Part shown: positions 1 to 11,800 of the stretch, piece by piece
How positions within the stretch are numbered: the stretch's first letter is position 1
How the letters are laid out: each line of letters opens with the position of its first letter
Source of the DNA: an uncultured Flavobacteriales bacterium
Lineage (GTDB): Bacteria > Bacteroidota > Bacteroidia > Flavobacteriales_D > Sanyastnellaceae
Assembly: GCA_905478795.1 (NCBI GenBank)
Contig: CAJQJX010000022.1
Location: 1-46,874 of the forward strand
Length of the DNA: 46,874 nt
Reading direction: 5' to 3'
Made by a program: the position numbers and the translations under genes
Notes under the pieces: model-generated
Seen by the model: only the letters and a program-made list of their open reading frames with translations
Told to the model about the DNA's origin: nothing
Databases searched by the model: none

Positions 1-3000
1 ACGGCTCCAACTATCTCGTCCATCACGTCGGGACTGACGGAGATTTTGAGTGGGGCAGGGTCGGCTACCATTGTTGCTTCCAGCTTTATCACAGCATCGG
101 ACAATTGTACCTCTTCAGGTAGCCTGACTTACGAGATTTCAGAGACGACCGATGAAAGTGACTACGCGACCACCTTTGTGGCCGACTGTAACGACTTGGG
201 AGCCAAAACTTTTTACTTCAGGGTGACGGACGCCTCGGGCAACACGAGTGCGGGGTCTGAGGTGATTACGATTGCCGATCAAACCGCTCCGACCATTTCC
301 GGTGTTAGCGGTACCACAATCGGGTTGGACGGTTCGGGGTCAGCGACCATTACAGCCTCGGATGCGTATGTCACTGCGACGGACAACTGCACGGCTTCGG
401 GGAGCTTGACCTACTTGGTGTCAACGGCAAGCGACGGAACGTTTGCCGCAACAACGACGGTAGATTGTGCAGACCTTGGGTCATTGGACCTTTATTTCAA
501 GGTTCAGGATGGGAGTGGAAATACCAGTTCGGCTTCAGCGGCTGCAAGCTTTACCATACAAGACATATCCCAACCAACGCTGACCGCATCTGATGCTACG
601 GTGAGCCTCGATGGGGAGGGAGACTACACCCTTGATCCCTCTGCGGTATCCCCCAGTGCTACAGACAATTGTGCCTCAAGTTTCACGTACACCTTGTCTG
701 TAGACAATGCAACTTGGGTGTCCTCGTTGGCCTTTGACTGTGCTGATCTCGGAGCGAATACGGTGTACGTCCGAGCTTATGATGGTGCAAGCTATAGTGA
801 AGGCGTGTCCGTGACGGTTACAGTCCAAGACACAACCGGCCCCGCGGTTTCCAGCAGTGATGCCAACCTGATTTTGGACGCGGCCGGTGCGGTCACCATG
901 ACCGCTTCAGATGTATCGGCAGTGGCTTCTGATAATTGCAGCGGTTCACCGACCATTGAATTGTCCCACAACCAGTCTTCGTGGGCATCATCATTGTCCT
1001 TTGACTGTGACAGTGCAGGTGCTCGGACTGTGTATTTACGGGCATCAGATGGCACCAATGTCGGTGCGGTTTCTTCAGTGACCGTGACGGTGTTGGATGA
1101 TGAAAATCCGGTGGCCATTGCCAACGACATTACGCTGAACCTCACGGGGTCAACAGTCACCCTTGCTGCGGGTAACGGCACGTTCAATACTTCAACAGAC
1201 AACTGTGGTATCGTGAGCAGTACCATTACGGTGAACGGTGTCACAGGAGCCACGTTTGATTTTTCGACTCTGGGACAGTATTCAGCGACGCTGACTGTGT
1301 TCGATGCCCAAGGTAATTCCGCTTCAAACACTGCTCAGGTGACGGTGACTTCAGCACCGACGGTACTTTACGAGGAGGATTTCGAAGACGCCTCGTTGCT
1401 TGCGGATGGTGATATGTGCGGGTCAGGATTGGTTTTATCTGCAAATGGAAACTTCTCTGCCAATTGCGCTGCCAGTGATTTCGTGGGTGTGGTGTCCTAC
1501 AATGGCAGCCAACAATTTACTTGGGAAGATTCAGAGGGTGCAGGTTGGGTTTCGCCTGTGATTACGATCGATGGTTATATCGCTGATTTCTCGGCTTCGC
1601 CCTCAGAAGAGACCAACATAGATGTCTCAGATAATCTTACCCTCTACATCAGTATCGATGGCGGACCCTTTGTGGAGCAAGATCAGAGGAATCGATGCTC
1701 TTGCACACACGCTCCTTTCTCTGTGACAGGGTTGATGGGGTCGATTATGCAGGTCCTGATCGTTGGCAACAATGACCAGAATGAGAATTGGTTTTTGGAT
1801 GACGTCCTGCTGCAAGGCTGCGTGGACCAAGACGGAGATGGCATCTGTGACCCGGCGGACCCTTGCATTGATTTTCCTGCGGGTACGTGTGGTTGTACGG
1901 AGATTACCGCGTGTAATTACGTTGATGGTGCTACTCTAGATGATGGGTCATGCAACCTGCCTGGAATGCAGTGTGCTGCACCGAGTGGTTCAACAGGCTA
2001 TGTCTACACGCCCAATGCTACTGGTGATGGGTGTGACTGTGCGGCAGTAACGATGACCCAATTGTACATCGAGCCCTTCGATGATGAAGTCTACCAGGAC
2101 GAGTCAGGTACCTACCTGTCTATTTGCTCAGGCTACGATGCGATGGATGACAATTGGACGGTGTCCTGCGCTGGCGCAGGAGGCGTATTCGTTTTTCCAT
2201 CTTCCCAAAGTGGATCGGATCTGTCATTTAATGTATATCAGGCGTCAGATGCCGTGTTGACTACGGCATCGGTTGATGTCTCGGATTATTCTGCGGGGCA
2301 CGTCAGTGCGGTGGTAGAGCCGAACAATATTGGCGGTTATTTGGAGTCCACGGATGGGTGGACCATCAGTGTGAATAAAGATGGCGTCAATACGGGGGTT
2401 GTGGCCAGTCTGTATGATGATGTTGTGGCGAATACTTCCTTGTCCGCAGCAGTGGATTTGAGCACAGTCAATGCATTGCAGGTGGTGGTGGAAGGCGATG
2501 CCCCAGATGCAGGGGAGGACATTTACATCGACGACATTCAGGTACAGGGGTACGGCAAAAAGGGGTGCGTCGATGTTAATGCGACAAACTATGATTCGTC
2601 TGCAAGTGCAGATGACGGCTCGTGCATCCTTACGCTGGCGTACAGCTACTATGATGGAGGCTTCACGGACAAGATTTGGAGGGGTGAGGCTTGCACAGGC
2701 GGGATTTTTGGTTGTGGCAGCGCCCCATTTGTCAAGGCCGTGAATGTGGATGCCGCGAGTCAGACAGAAGGATCCAGTTTCAACTATCGAATTTCTTCTG
2801 GAACAACAGTTACGGTAGATGGCACACAACTCAACGCGGAGAGCGGCCTCTATGAGCTGTTCGTTAAGGACCTCTATGTCGAGGATGGTGGTTTGGTGAA
2901 TGTTCCCGGAGGTTATGTCATTGTGGTCTTGGGCACCTTCACGGCGATGGATTCCGATCCGTTTACCGGGGCAGGCCTTGTTTGCTTTGCAGGTCCAGTA

Positions 3001-5571
3001 TCCATACCCGATGGGGAGGGTACTCCTGCCACCGTTACCGTGGGCAACATTGATTTTCCACCCACAGCGAACTTGGTAGTGCCAGCAGGAAAGACGCTGG
3101 TCGTCAATGGCGATGTGTCTTTTGGTACAGAGCCTCCTTCTATTGTTGGCATGGTCAAGCTGCAATCCGACGAGCCGCAGACCGTTTCGGGTCAAGGGGC
3201 GCGCTTTGATGTTTTGGAGATTGATAACACAAGCACTGGAGCTGGTTCAGGAGTCACTTTTTCAGGGGGATTGGAGGTCAAAGGGCGCTTGACCCTGACA
3301 GCGGGCGATATTGATGTGGGGAGCGACACGTTGAAGTTTAGTTCAGACGCCAATGGATCGGGGCTTTTGGATCCAATACCATCTGGATCGAGCATTAAAG
3401 GGACGTTTGCAGGAGGGCGGGTTGCCAACCAATTGAATACAGATCCGAGGGTAGAGGTTGAGCGTTTCATCGGGCCTGACGGCGATGGTTCAACAAACTG
3501 GGGATACACGATGTTTGGCACCTCGATTTCGGGAGCAACGGTGAGTGACTTCAACGATGTTGCTGACTTTTATTCTGCGGGATGGTCAGGATCGGCTTAC
3601 CCGAATGCAACGTCTACGGTTTCATTTTGGAACGAAACAACGGGCTCTATTGAATACGCTTCATCGGACACTCAGAGTTTGACGGATAAGGGATGTTGGG
3701 TTTTCTTATATGGCAACCAATCGCCAACGATGAAGACCGAGGGCGTGCTGAACGACCATCAGGTGGACGGTTCGAGCAAGGTTTTCAGCATCACGCGACA
3801 AGGACCCAACGCGCTTTCTGCAGGGTGGAACATGGTGTACAACCCCTACCAAGCCAAGCTCGATTGGAATGCTGTGTATGATTCCAACAACAGTGCAGTG
3901 ATTGAGGACCAGTTCCTGATTTTTGACACGCAGGAAAGAAGGTTCCGCCGCTACGGTGTGAACACTTCCGGGATTCATTGGTCCACTCCGCAGGAGGCCG
4001 GTGAGGATTCCGTTGCGATGAGGTATGTAAATCCAGGACAGGGTTTCTGGGTGCGCGTAAAGAGCGGGGTGAGCTCAGGGTCTTTCACCCTCGATCCAAC
4101 GATGATCGATAACGATGGCACAGCGGTTGATTTTATCCGAAGTGCCGGTGAAGACAGTTATGAGGTGTTGGTAGAGGTGGAGAATGACAACGGTGCAACG
4201 CGGATGCTGCTGCGTTTTGGTGCCGACGGCAGTGCTGTTGAATACCGAGATGGCGACATGAGCTATCTGAGCTCTTCTACCCAATTGGGGGAGTCGGCAG
4301 TGGTGGTGGATGGCCAGAAGTATGTGGCCAAGGGCCTTCCGTTGGAGGCGTTTGATGCTGCGCTGTATGTGAAGTCACGTGCTAACATGGTGTCGACAAT
4401 CCGTGTGATCGAGGTGCTGGGCGTGCCCAATGTATGCGCGCACATCGAAGACCACGAGACTGGAGGGGTGATGGTGTTGGAGGAGGGAGCGGAGCTGACG
4501 TTCACACTGCCTGCACAGCAGGCAGAGGAGGGGCGGTTCACGCTGCACTCGGTACCGTTTGGAATGGTTGAAGGCCGCTCGCCGGATTGTCCGGACAGCG
4601 AAGCGGGCGCTATCGTGATGGAGTTGGGCGCAGCTGTGGCCGACGTTACGGTGACCAACTATGAGACGATGGAAGTGGCAGCCATGCTGTTCCAGGAGAC
4701 AGGAACGTTGGAGATTCCAATGGCCCCGGGCGAGTATGCGATCATGGTGGACGCCCAAGAGGGCACTTCGATGTGTCGTGGTGGCCGCCGCCATGCATTG
4801 ATTGCACCGGGCGAACAGCCAGAGTTGTTGGGCTTGGAGCCGATGCCTTCGGATTGCAATGCGGGCATGGCCTCACTGGCGTTTGAGCTGTATGGCAGCG
4901 GCGACTACCAGACCGAACTGATGCAAGGCAATGAATCCGTTTGGTCTTCGACACTGCCATCAGGCGAGCACCTTTTGGAGGGCATTGCCCCTGGAAACTA
5001 TGTGCTTAAAGTGGACCACACATGTCTGGAGACCTACGAGTTTGTGTCTTTATTGGATGACGCAGCCCCAGGGCTGAACGCAGTGTACAACGGCTTTGTG
5101 CCGGTGGAATCCAATGGTGGGGCATGGCTGGAGGCGGCTTGCACAGTGTGCGAAACAGGAGATGGCTTCGGCTATACCTGGCTCTTGGACGGCGAGGAAG
5201 TCGGATCAGACGCTCCCTTGGCAGTTCGCGTGGAGCAAGTGGGCACCTATGCATTGGAGTTGGTGAGCCATGGGTTTGCCTGCACGGAAAGCGAGTCGTT
5301 TGAAATCACCGTGGGCAAGTACTTGCAAGACCAGTCCGTGGGATTGGAATGGCTGGGCATTCACAACGGGATGCTTGGGGTCGAATTGGACAGGGAGTGG
5401 AAGGGCGCGATGGTGCGTGCTTATGATGCCACAGGAAGACTGTTGCTTTTAGAGTCACTTGGAGACCTTTTGGGCGAGAATTTCATCGCCATGCCACCCA
5501 TTCGGGGCTGGTTGACCGTCGAATTATCGGATTCTGAGGGAAAAATTGCCCGTTGGGCAGGAGTGCATTAA
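1..5571 (+). CDS. Giant secreted repeat protein A, T9SS-type cargo (5' partial)
   Basis: The reading frame is open from the first base, and its first codons already match a repeat of the next gene, so the true start lies upstream. Seen: about five tandem repeats of about 85 residues (nt 1-1340) with a D-N-C and an F/V-D-C cysteine pair; the fifth lacks the second Cys. Next come a jelly-roll-like segment, a DQDGDGICDPADPC calcium-type motif near 1828, and cysteine repeats of the form ACNY...DDGSC near 1891 and 2563. Then follow a glycine/valine-rich parallel-beta-like stretch (2640-3420), a sandwich-like region with WNMVYNPYQAKLDW near 3826, a C-terminal extension, and a T9SS type-A-like end (DATGRLLLL near 5425). 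Such proteins are usually surface-exposed or released adhesins or matrix proteins; the ligand is unknown. Nt 4522-5364 are identical to part of the next gene. Confidence 0.85.
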   Translation, partial: TAPTISSITSGLTEILSGAGSATIVASSFITASDNCTSSGSLTYEISETTDESDYATTFVADCNDLGAKTFYFRVTDASGNTSAGSEVITIADQTAPTISGVSGTTIGLDGSGSATITASDAYVTATDNCTASGSLTYLVSTASDGTFAATTTVDCADLGSLDLYFKVQDGSGNTSSASAAASFTIQDISQPTLTASDATVSLDGEGDYTLDPSAVSPSATDNCASSFTYTLSVDNATWVSSLAFDCADLGANTVYVRAYDGASYSEGVSVTVTVQDTTGPAVSSSDANLILDAAGAVTMTASDVSAVASDNCSGSPTIELSHNQSSWASSLSFDCDSAGARTVYLRASDGTNVGAVSSVTVTVLDDENPVAIANDITLNLTGSTVTLAAGNGTFNTSTDNCGIVSSTITVNGVTGATFDFSTLGQYSATLTVFDAQGNSASNTAQVTVTSAPTVLYEEDFEDASLLADGDMCGSGLVLSANGNFSANCAASDFVGVVSYNGSQQFTWEDSEGAGWVSPVITIDGYIADFSASPSEETNIDVSDNLTLYISIDGGPFVEQDQRNRCSCTHAPFSVTGLMGSIMQVLIVGNNDQNENWFLDDVLLQGCVDQDGDGICDPADPCIDFPAGTCGCTEITACNYVDGATLDDGSCNLPGMQCAAPSGSTGYVYTPNATGDGCDCAAVTMTQLYIEPFDDEVYQDESGTYLSICSGYDAMDDNWTVSCAGAGGVFVFPSSQSGSDLSFNVYQASDAVLTTASVDVSDYSAGHVSAVVEPNNIGGYLESTDGWTISVNKDGVNTGVVASLYDDVVANTSLSAAVDLSTVNALQVVVEGDAPDAGEDIYIDDIQVQGYGKKGCVDVNATNYDSSASADDGSCILTLAYSYYDGGFTDKIWRGEACTGGIFGCGSAPFVKAVNVDAASQTEGSSFNYRISSGTTVTVDGTQLNAESGLYELFVKDLYVEDGGLVNVPGGYVIVVLGTFTAMDSDPFTGAGLVCFAGPVSIPDGEGTPATVTVGNIDFPPTANLVVPAGKTLVVNGDVSFGTEPPSIVGMVKLQSDEPQTVSGQGARFDVLEIDNTSTGAGSGVTFSGGLEVKGRLTLTAGDIDVGSDTLKFSSDANGSGLLDPIPSGSSIKGTFAGGRVANQLNTDPRVEVERFIGPDGDGSTNWGYTMFGTSISGATVSDFNDVADFYSAGWSGSAYPNATSTVSFWNETTGSIEYASSDTQSLTDKGCWVFLYGNQSPTMKTEGVLNDHQVDGSSKVFSITRQGPNALSAGWNMVYNPYQAKLDWNAVYDSNNSAVIEDQFLIFDTQERRFRRYGVNTSGIHWSTPQEAGEDSVAMRYVNPGQGFWVRVKSGVSSGSFTLDPTMIDNDGTAVDFIRSAGEDSYEVLVEVENDNGATRMLLRFGADGSAVEYRDGDMSYLSSSTQLGESAVVVDGQKYVAKGLPLEAFDAALYVKSRANMVSTIRVIEVLGVPNVCAHIEDHETGGVMVLEEGAELTFTLPAQQAEEGRFTLHSVPFGMVEGRSPDCPDSEAGAIVMELGAAVADVTVTNYETMEVAAMLFQETGTLEIPMAPGEYAIMVDAQEGTSMCRGGRRHALIAPGEQPELLGLEPMPSDCNAGMASLAFELYGSGDYQTELMQGNESVWSSTLPSGEHLLEGIAPGNYVLKVDHTCLETYEFVSLLDDAAPGLNAVYNGFVPVESNGGAWLEAACTVCETGDGFGYTWLLDGEEVGSDAPLAVRVEQVGTYALELVSHGFACTESESFEITVGKYLQDQSVGLEWLGIHNGMLGVELDREWKGAMVRAYDATGRLLLLESLGDLLGENFIAMPPIRGWLTVELSDSEGKIARWAGVH
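4522..5364 (+). repeat. Exact 843-bp direct repeat, copy 1
   Basis: I compared this segment line by line with 12068-12910 (offset 7546) and found no difference. It encodes the C-terminal extension just before the sorting-like domain, from the AEEGRFTLHSVPFG motif to EWLGIH. Sequence on both sides is homologous but clearly diverged, including many synonymous changes upstream. Confidence 0.97.
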
Positions 5572-5593
5572 GACTACCTCGGTTGAGGTTATG

Positions 5594-5621
5594 AAAGGAG
5601 GGCGTGAGCCCTCCTTTTTTT
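5594..5621 (+). terminator. Intrinsic terminator after surface gene A
   Basis: GGAGGGC (5597-5603), loop GTGA, GCCCTCC (5608-5614), then seven T. The A-run before the stem would also pair with the T tract, so it could work on both strands. It lies 22 nt after the stop codon. Confidence 0.9.
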
Positions 5622-5756
5622 ATGTAGAAATTTGATTGACAGTCGTCTAGCTCACATAATGAGTCCCAAATTCAGTGCTATTTTCTGCAATTCAATTGGC
5701 TTTTTGACCCTTTGAAATATTATTATATGCTGACGTAGGTGAATTGATCTATGGCT

Positions 5757-5772
5757 GTAGGATGGTTCCTAC
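5757..5772. promoter_or_regulatory. Perfect 6-bp inverted repeat next to a promoter-like box
   Basis: GTAGGA-TGGT-TCCTAC is a perfect inverted repeat ending 1 nt before the box TATATTTA (5774-5781). A further GTAGG half-site lies at 5735-5739. It could be an operator or a chance hairpin; there is no T-run, so it is not a terminator. Confidence 0.35.
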
Positions 5773-5773
5773 T

Positions 5774-5781
5774 TATATTTA
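5774..5781 (+). promoter_or_regulatory. Candidate -7 box for surface gene B
   Basis: TATATTTA matches the Bacteroidota -7 consensus TAnnTTTG at all fixed positions except the last. Transcription would start about 5788, leaving a short leader before the ATG at 5807. This argues against the in-frame TTG at 5786. No clear -33 TTTG is seen at the usual distance. Confidence 0.4.
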
Positions 5782-5806
5782 AGGGTTGAATTGCAACCAA
5801 ATTCCG

Positions 5807-8800
5807 ATGCCTCTAAACCACCGTGGAGCGGCCCTTTTTCCCAACAAAAGGACCACCGCATTCACCTTCCTTTTTGACCTTCTCGGCTTCGTCCATCTCG
5901 GTCACGCCCAGACCACAACCTGCTCCACTTCCTCCCGTTTGGCTTTGAGGACCCCTGCTCGAGTTTTGTTGTTTTTCTGCTTGGTGTGCTTCGTTGCCAA
6001 TGCTGAGGCTCAAACAGAAGAGGGGCATATTGCTTTCGTGGGTTTCGAACCGGTCAACGATGGAGATTTTGCCTTCGTGGCCATTGAGGATATCCCTGCC
6101 AATCAGGTTATCTATTTCATCTCGGATGGAGGGTGGGACGGTTCAGGTTCGGTCGACGATGCCAGCAAGGCGCTGACATGGACGGCAGACGCCGGTGGTA
6201 TGTCGGCGGGTGAGGTGTGCTACTTTCAGAACCCCAAAAACAACGCAGGGAACTCACCCAGCACCGGATCGGCGAGCGGAAACAATTGGGACCTAAAGAA
6301 AGAAGGCCTCTATGCCTACGTCGGAACAAGCGCTGGGACATCGAATCCCACGTTTTTGGCCTTTGTGGCGCCGGAAAACGATGGTACGAACGCAAGTTAT
6401 GTGCCGCCCAATATTGAAGGGCAGGTGCTGTTGCTCGATGACAACAGCGATGACGTTTGGTATTATTCGGGGTCAAAATCTGACCAAGGCGCCATGCGCG
6501 GGTATTTGGAAAAACTGAGAACCTGGAGCAATTGGAGTACAGGTTCTGTTTCCAACTTTAGCAGTACAGCGTCATTCTCCGTTCAATCGGGGGCTACACT
6601 GCTGTATTCGGAAGACGCTTCGAACTACCCCAAAGAACACGGCTTTAAGGATGGTTCTGTAATCACGGATAGCGGCAAAACTTCTCGTCCTTACAGTGCC
6701 AATTCTGAGTCTCAGTTTTCGATTGACGTTACAGCGGCCGCGAATAACAGACCCAAAGAATTTCGTGCTGAGGGCGACAGGGACGATCGCATGTGGAAGG
6801 CGAAAGAGACCGATGGGGTCGTGAAGTGGATTTCACGTGACATTGATATTTCCGGTGCTACCGGTATATCTGCGTCATTGCAACTTCTAAAAGCCAATAA
6901 AAACAGTGCTTCTGAGTACATCAAGCTGTATGCCACAGTGGATGATGGGACGGCTCAGTTGTTGGCATCGTTCTTTGACGATTGCTCCGGCAATGGTACC
7001 TGTTCGAACACCTTCCTATCGGGTAGCGTCACAGGCACGGGGAGCACCATGACCATCGAGGTTTGGGTCAGCAACGGCAGCGACAGCAAGGCCGAGTATA
7101 AATGGACTGACTTAGAGGTCACTGGATCGGTGTCGGCATGTTCAGATGTGGTTGTCACAGCGAATCAAGCGACCGTATCATTGGACAGCAATGGTGCCGT
7201 CTCGATTTCAGCGGGAGAGAGTGGGGCAGATGTGACCGTGTCATCTACGGGTGATTGTTTCACCTTGACCGGCTATGAGATTTCCAAAACGAGTGCTTCT
7301 GCAGGCTTTGGATCCTCTGTGTCGTTTGATTGCAACGAAACGGGTTCGCAAAACATATGGGTGCGGGCCACAGATGGAACAAATGTGAGCGCCGCCACTG
7401 CCACGACGGTTACGGTGCAGGACGTGACGCCGCCAACCATTGGCGCATTAAGCGGCACTTATTACCTAGGTCAGGGAGGAGGCTCAACGGCAAGCACTCG
7501 TCGCATTTGGTGGGCAACAGCAACAGATGGGAACGGAGACAATTGTGGACTGGCCATCAAGAAGGTCTCCAAGACCGGGAACGACTGGGGATCCGCGACG
7601 AATTTTGTGGATTTTGATTGCTCAGAACTGGGGCAGCAGACGATTTACTTGCAAGGAACAGACGCAGCGGGCAACGTCGCGGAAGGCTCAGGTACGATCA
7701 CCATTGCCGACAACACGCTTCCCACCATTACGGCTCCGACCACGGTCAATGCCAATACCAGCTCATACGGTGGGACTTGTTCAGTGCCCGGGTCTTTGGC
7801 ACTTGGGAGCCCTACAACTGCGGATAACTGCAGTGTGGCTTCGGTCACCAACGATGCTCCGTCATCATACGCAGTTGGGACCACTGTCGTGACATGGACG
7901 GTCACCGATGCTTCGGGCAATACGGCTACAGCCACACAAAATGTGGTGGTCACCGATGACCAGATCCCCACGACCCCCACCGTTGTCACTACCAGTTTCC
8001 AGTTGAACATGGGGTCGGTTGTGGTTGGAGTGTCTGATTTGTCCATTTCCGCATCGGACAATTGCACGGACAGCGGGAGCTTGACTTATGAAATAAGCCG
8101 TGATGCTGTCACTTGGGGTTCTACGGTCTCCTTTGGTTGTTCCGATGCTACAGGGCAGAGTTGGCCCATCTATGTGCGCGCTACAGACGCCGCCAACAAC
8201 ACCAGTGCAAACGGTGTGGGATACGTCACCATCACGGATGCTGCATTGCAAGCGGTGGGTCAGAACGTGACCGTATCACTCGCTGCAGACGGCAGTTATA
8301 CCCTGACCGCTGCAGAGGTGGACAATGGTTCTTCTGGAAATTGCAGTTCAAGCCTGTCGGTGGCACCCAATGCATTTGATTGCAACAACTTGGGAGGCAA
8401 TGAAGTGACGTTGACTGTTAGCGATGGGAGCACTTCAGATGTGACCACGGTGACGGTGACGGTCGAGGACAATACCATGCCCAATGCCACGCAGATCACA
8501 GGAGGCGCACTCTCAAAAAACCTCAGTGCATTGGGTTCCGGTACCATTTTGCCGGCGGACGTCTATATCGCGGGAAACCCCTTGGACAGGTGTACTGCCG
8601 ATGAAGATCTTGACATCCAGATCAAACGGGTAGGAGGAGCTTGGGGAAGCTCTGTTGCTGTGGATTGCAATGATGTTGGAACCCCCTTCACGGTGGATGT
8701 GCGCATTGAGGATGAAGCAGGAAATGAGTGGATCATGTCGGTCAATGGAGGGGGCGCAGTGACTGTCACTATCAATGATGTTATACCACCTTCAATAGAT

Positions 8801-11800
8801 GCTGTCTCCTCAGGTTTGACGGAGGTGTTGTCCTCGGTAGGAACGTCTACAATCAGTGCCTCGGCCTATATCACAGCCTCAGACAACTGCACGGCATCGG
8901 GCAGCCTGACCTACGAAATCTCAGAGCTCAGCGGGTCTGGTTTCGCAACGACGTTTGAGGCAGACTGCGATGATGTCGGCGCCAAGACTTTCTATTTCCG
9001 CGTAACCGATGAGGCGACCAATACGAGTGCGGTGAGCTCCGAGACCATCACGATCGCGGACAACACCGCTCCGACGGCTGTGGCCAACGCTTTAACGCTA
9101 TTTCTTTCGGGTGGAACGGCATCTTTAAGTGCTGCAAATGGAACATTTAATACGTCGTCGGACAATTGTGCCATTTCCACGTCACAGGTGAAATTGAGCG
9201 CTGATGGCGATGGTACTTACGCCACCAGTTTGACTTTTACCTCCGAGGCAGATTACGATGTGACCTTGAGGGTTACCGACGCGGTAGGGAATCAATCTAC
9301 TGCTACAGCAACGGTGTCTGTCTTGTTGCAGGTGGTTAATGGTTGCATAGACCAAACGGCCTGTAACTACGATGCCAGTGCCAACAGCGATGATGGCTCT
9401 TGTACGTTCCCTGGTGAGGAGTGTCAGTCCCCGGCTGGAGGACAGGGTTACGTTTACACTGTCAATGCGGCTTCAGATGGCTGCGATTGCTCAAGCCAAG
9501 ATTTCGACCTGGTTTACTTTGAGGATTTTGGCCCTGGTGGTGAATCTGGAGGTCAGGGATTCGGATACGGTTACGACGGTTACACCGATGTCGATGGAGA
9601 CGGAAACTTCGATGAAGACAATGCTGCAGGGGAAACGGCTTGGTCTTGGGCTTCTGCCGATGCCAATGTGGGCAACGGTACAACGGATGGAACTGAAGCT
9701 GACTATTGGACGACCGTCAATGTTGTTGATGGAAATGGTGCTTCGACGGACACGGTATTTGACGGTCGGTGGTTGTTAAGCGAGTACACTTGGACCACGC
9801 AGGCCTTAGCGACGTCTGACTACGACCATTTTCGACTACAAATTCAAATTACTGAAGATGGGGGTATGGAGTCCTCCGATTACATCAAGGTGCGGTTGAT
9901 TGAGGATGATGTGGCGGCGGGTTCCACTTTAGCCGAGATTATTGATGACAGCACAACGCCATTTCCAGCATATACCACTGTGGATGTAACGCAAGCTACG
10001 TCGGCCAGTGCTATTCAAATTCGAGTTGAGGCGCTCAATAATGCCTCTACTGAGTACCATACGTTTGATGATGTTGTGGTGTCGCTGTGGGGAAAGGAGG
10101 GGTGCACGGATTCCAATGCGTCGTCCGGCTATGATGCGACGGCGCAGGTGGACGACGGGAGCTGTGTGTATGAGTTTACGACGGCATACAGCCGCTATGA
10201 TGGGGGATTCGAAGACAAACTTTGGGCAGGGACAGCGTGTCCCGAAGGCAACTGCGGGAGCGCGCCTTACCTCGATGCCAAACAGGTGGATGCCAATGGG
10301 CAAACCAGTGGAACGACGTTCAATTACGTGATTTCGAACGGAACCACGGTGACGGTGAACGGGACCACGGATATCGATGGTGACCCGACCACCAAAGACT
10401 TGTTTGTGCGGGATTTGACGATCAAAAGTGGCGGAGCTTTGGTGATTCCTGCGGGCAAGCGTTTGCGGGTCATGGGGACCTACAAGGATGAAGACGGCAA
10501 TGGCGTCTCGGGCTCGGGAATGCTGTGCATCGATGGAGGGTTTGAAATTCCAAGTGACGGACCGGCAGTGGTGACCGTGCAGGACTTTGAATTGCCTCCG
10601 GGCTCGAGTGTGGATGTCGCAGATGGCAAGACCTTGGCGATCGAAGGTGACTTGGCTTTTGGTTCCACCGACCCAGCGTCGGTATCGGGGCTGGTGGAAT
10701 TGTCGGGCAGTATGGCCCAGACGATTTCGGGAGATGGCGCCACATTGGACGAGTTACAGATCTCCAATACGGCTGGGGTCACCGTCAACGACTCCTTGGA
10801 AATCCAAGGGCGCTTGACGTTGGATGCCAGCACGGAGCTGGCCATGGGCAACAACCCGTTGGTCTTCGCCTCACGTGCAGTGTCAGGCAGTCCTGGAGAC
10901 GACAAGACGGCAGTGTTGGATGCGATTCCCGCTTCTGCAAGCATCACTGGACCTCCTGCTCGGGCCATGCAATCCTCGAATACTTCTTTCACGGCAGAGG
11001 TCGAGCGTTACATGGCTCTTGACGGAGACGGCGTGACCAACTGGGGTTACACCATGTTTGGCACCTCTGTTGTTGGTGCTACGGTGAGTGATTTGAACGG
11101 CACTACAGACTTTTATTCAGCGGGATGGCCTGGTTCTGACTATCCGAACTCGACTTCCACGGTTTCGTTTTGGGACGAGCCTACGGGATCTATTGTGTAT
11201 GCATCATCCTCTACTGCGAGTTTGACAGACCGTGGAAGCTGGGTCTTTATGTACGGTTCTCAGACCCCTACCATGAAGATAGACGGGGTGCTGAACGACC
11301 ACCAGCTGGGTGGTTCGGACAAAGTCTTTAGCGTCACGCGTCAAGGGCCTGATAGCCTTTCAGCGGGTTGGAACATGGTGTTCAATCCTTACCAAGCGAA
11401 GTTGGATTGGGACGCGCTTTATGAGTCCAACAGCAACAGTTCAGTCATCGAGGATCAGTTTTTGGTGTTCGACACGCAGCTTCGCCGCTTCCGCCGCTAT
11501 GGCAAGAACACCTCTGGCGTTCAGTGGACGAATGAGCAGGAGGCCGGAGAGGACTCAGTGGCGATGCGTTATGTGAATCCTGGTCAAGGATTTTGGGTTC
11601 GGGTGAAGAGCGGCGTGAGCACGGGTTCGTTGACGTTGAACCCTTCGATGATAGACAACGACGGCACGTCGGTTGATTTCATTCGGAGTGAGAGTGAGGG
11701 GGTCTTCGAGGCGTTGTTGGAAGTGGAGAACGACAATGGAGCGAGTCGAATGTTGCTTCGTTTCGGTGCCGATGGCAGTACGGAGGAATACGTGGTTGGT

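Noticed and set aside
2245-3195. 316-residue minus-strand frame inside surface gene A
   Set aside because: It lies in the repeat-containing coding region of A, has a random-looking Cys/His/Arg-rich composition and no promoter box.
5635-5665. TTGACA after the terminator of gene A as a -35 box
   Set aside because: No TATAAT-like box at 16-18 nt, and it lies about 150 bp before the gene B start.
46-9330. Regular repeats that might suggest a CRISPR array or tandem DNA repeats
   Set aside because: Regularity is at the protein level (about 85-residue modules); the DNA copies are diverged and there are no short identical repeats with spacers.
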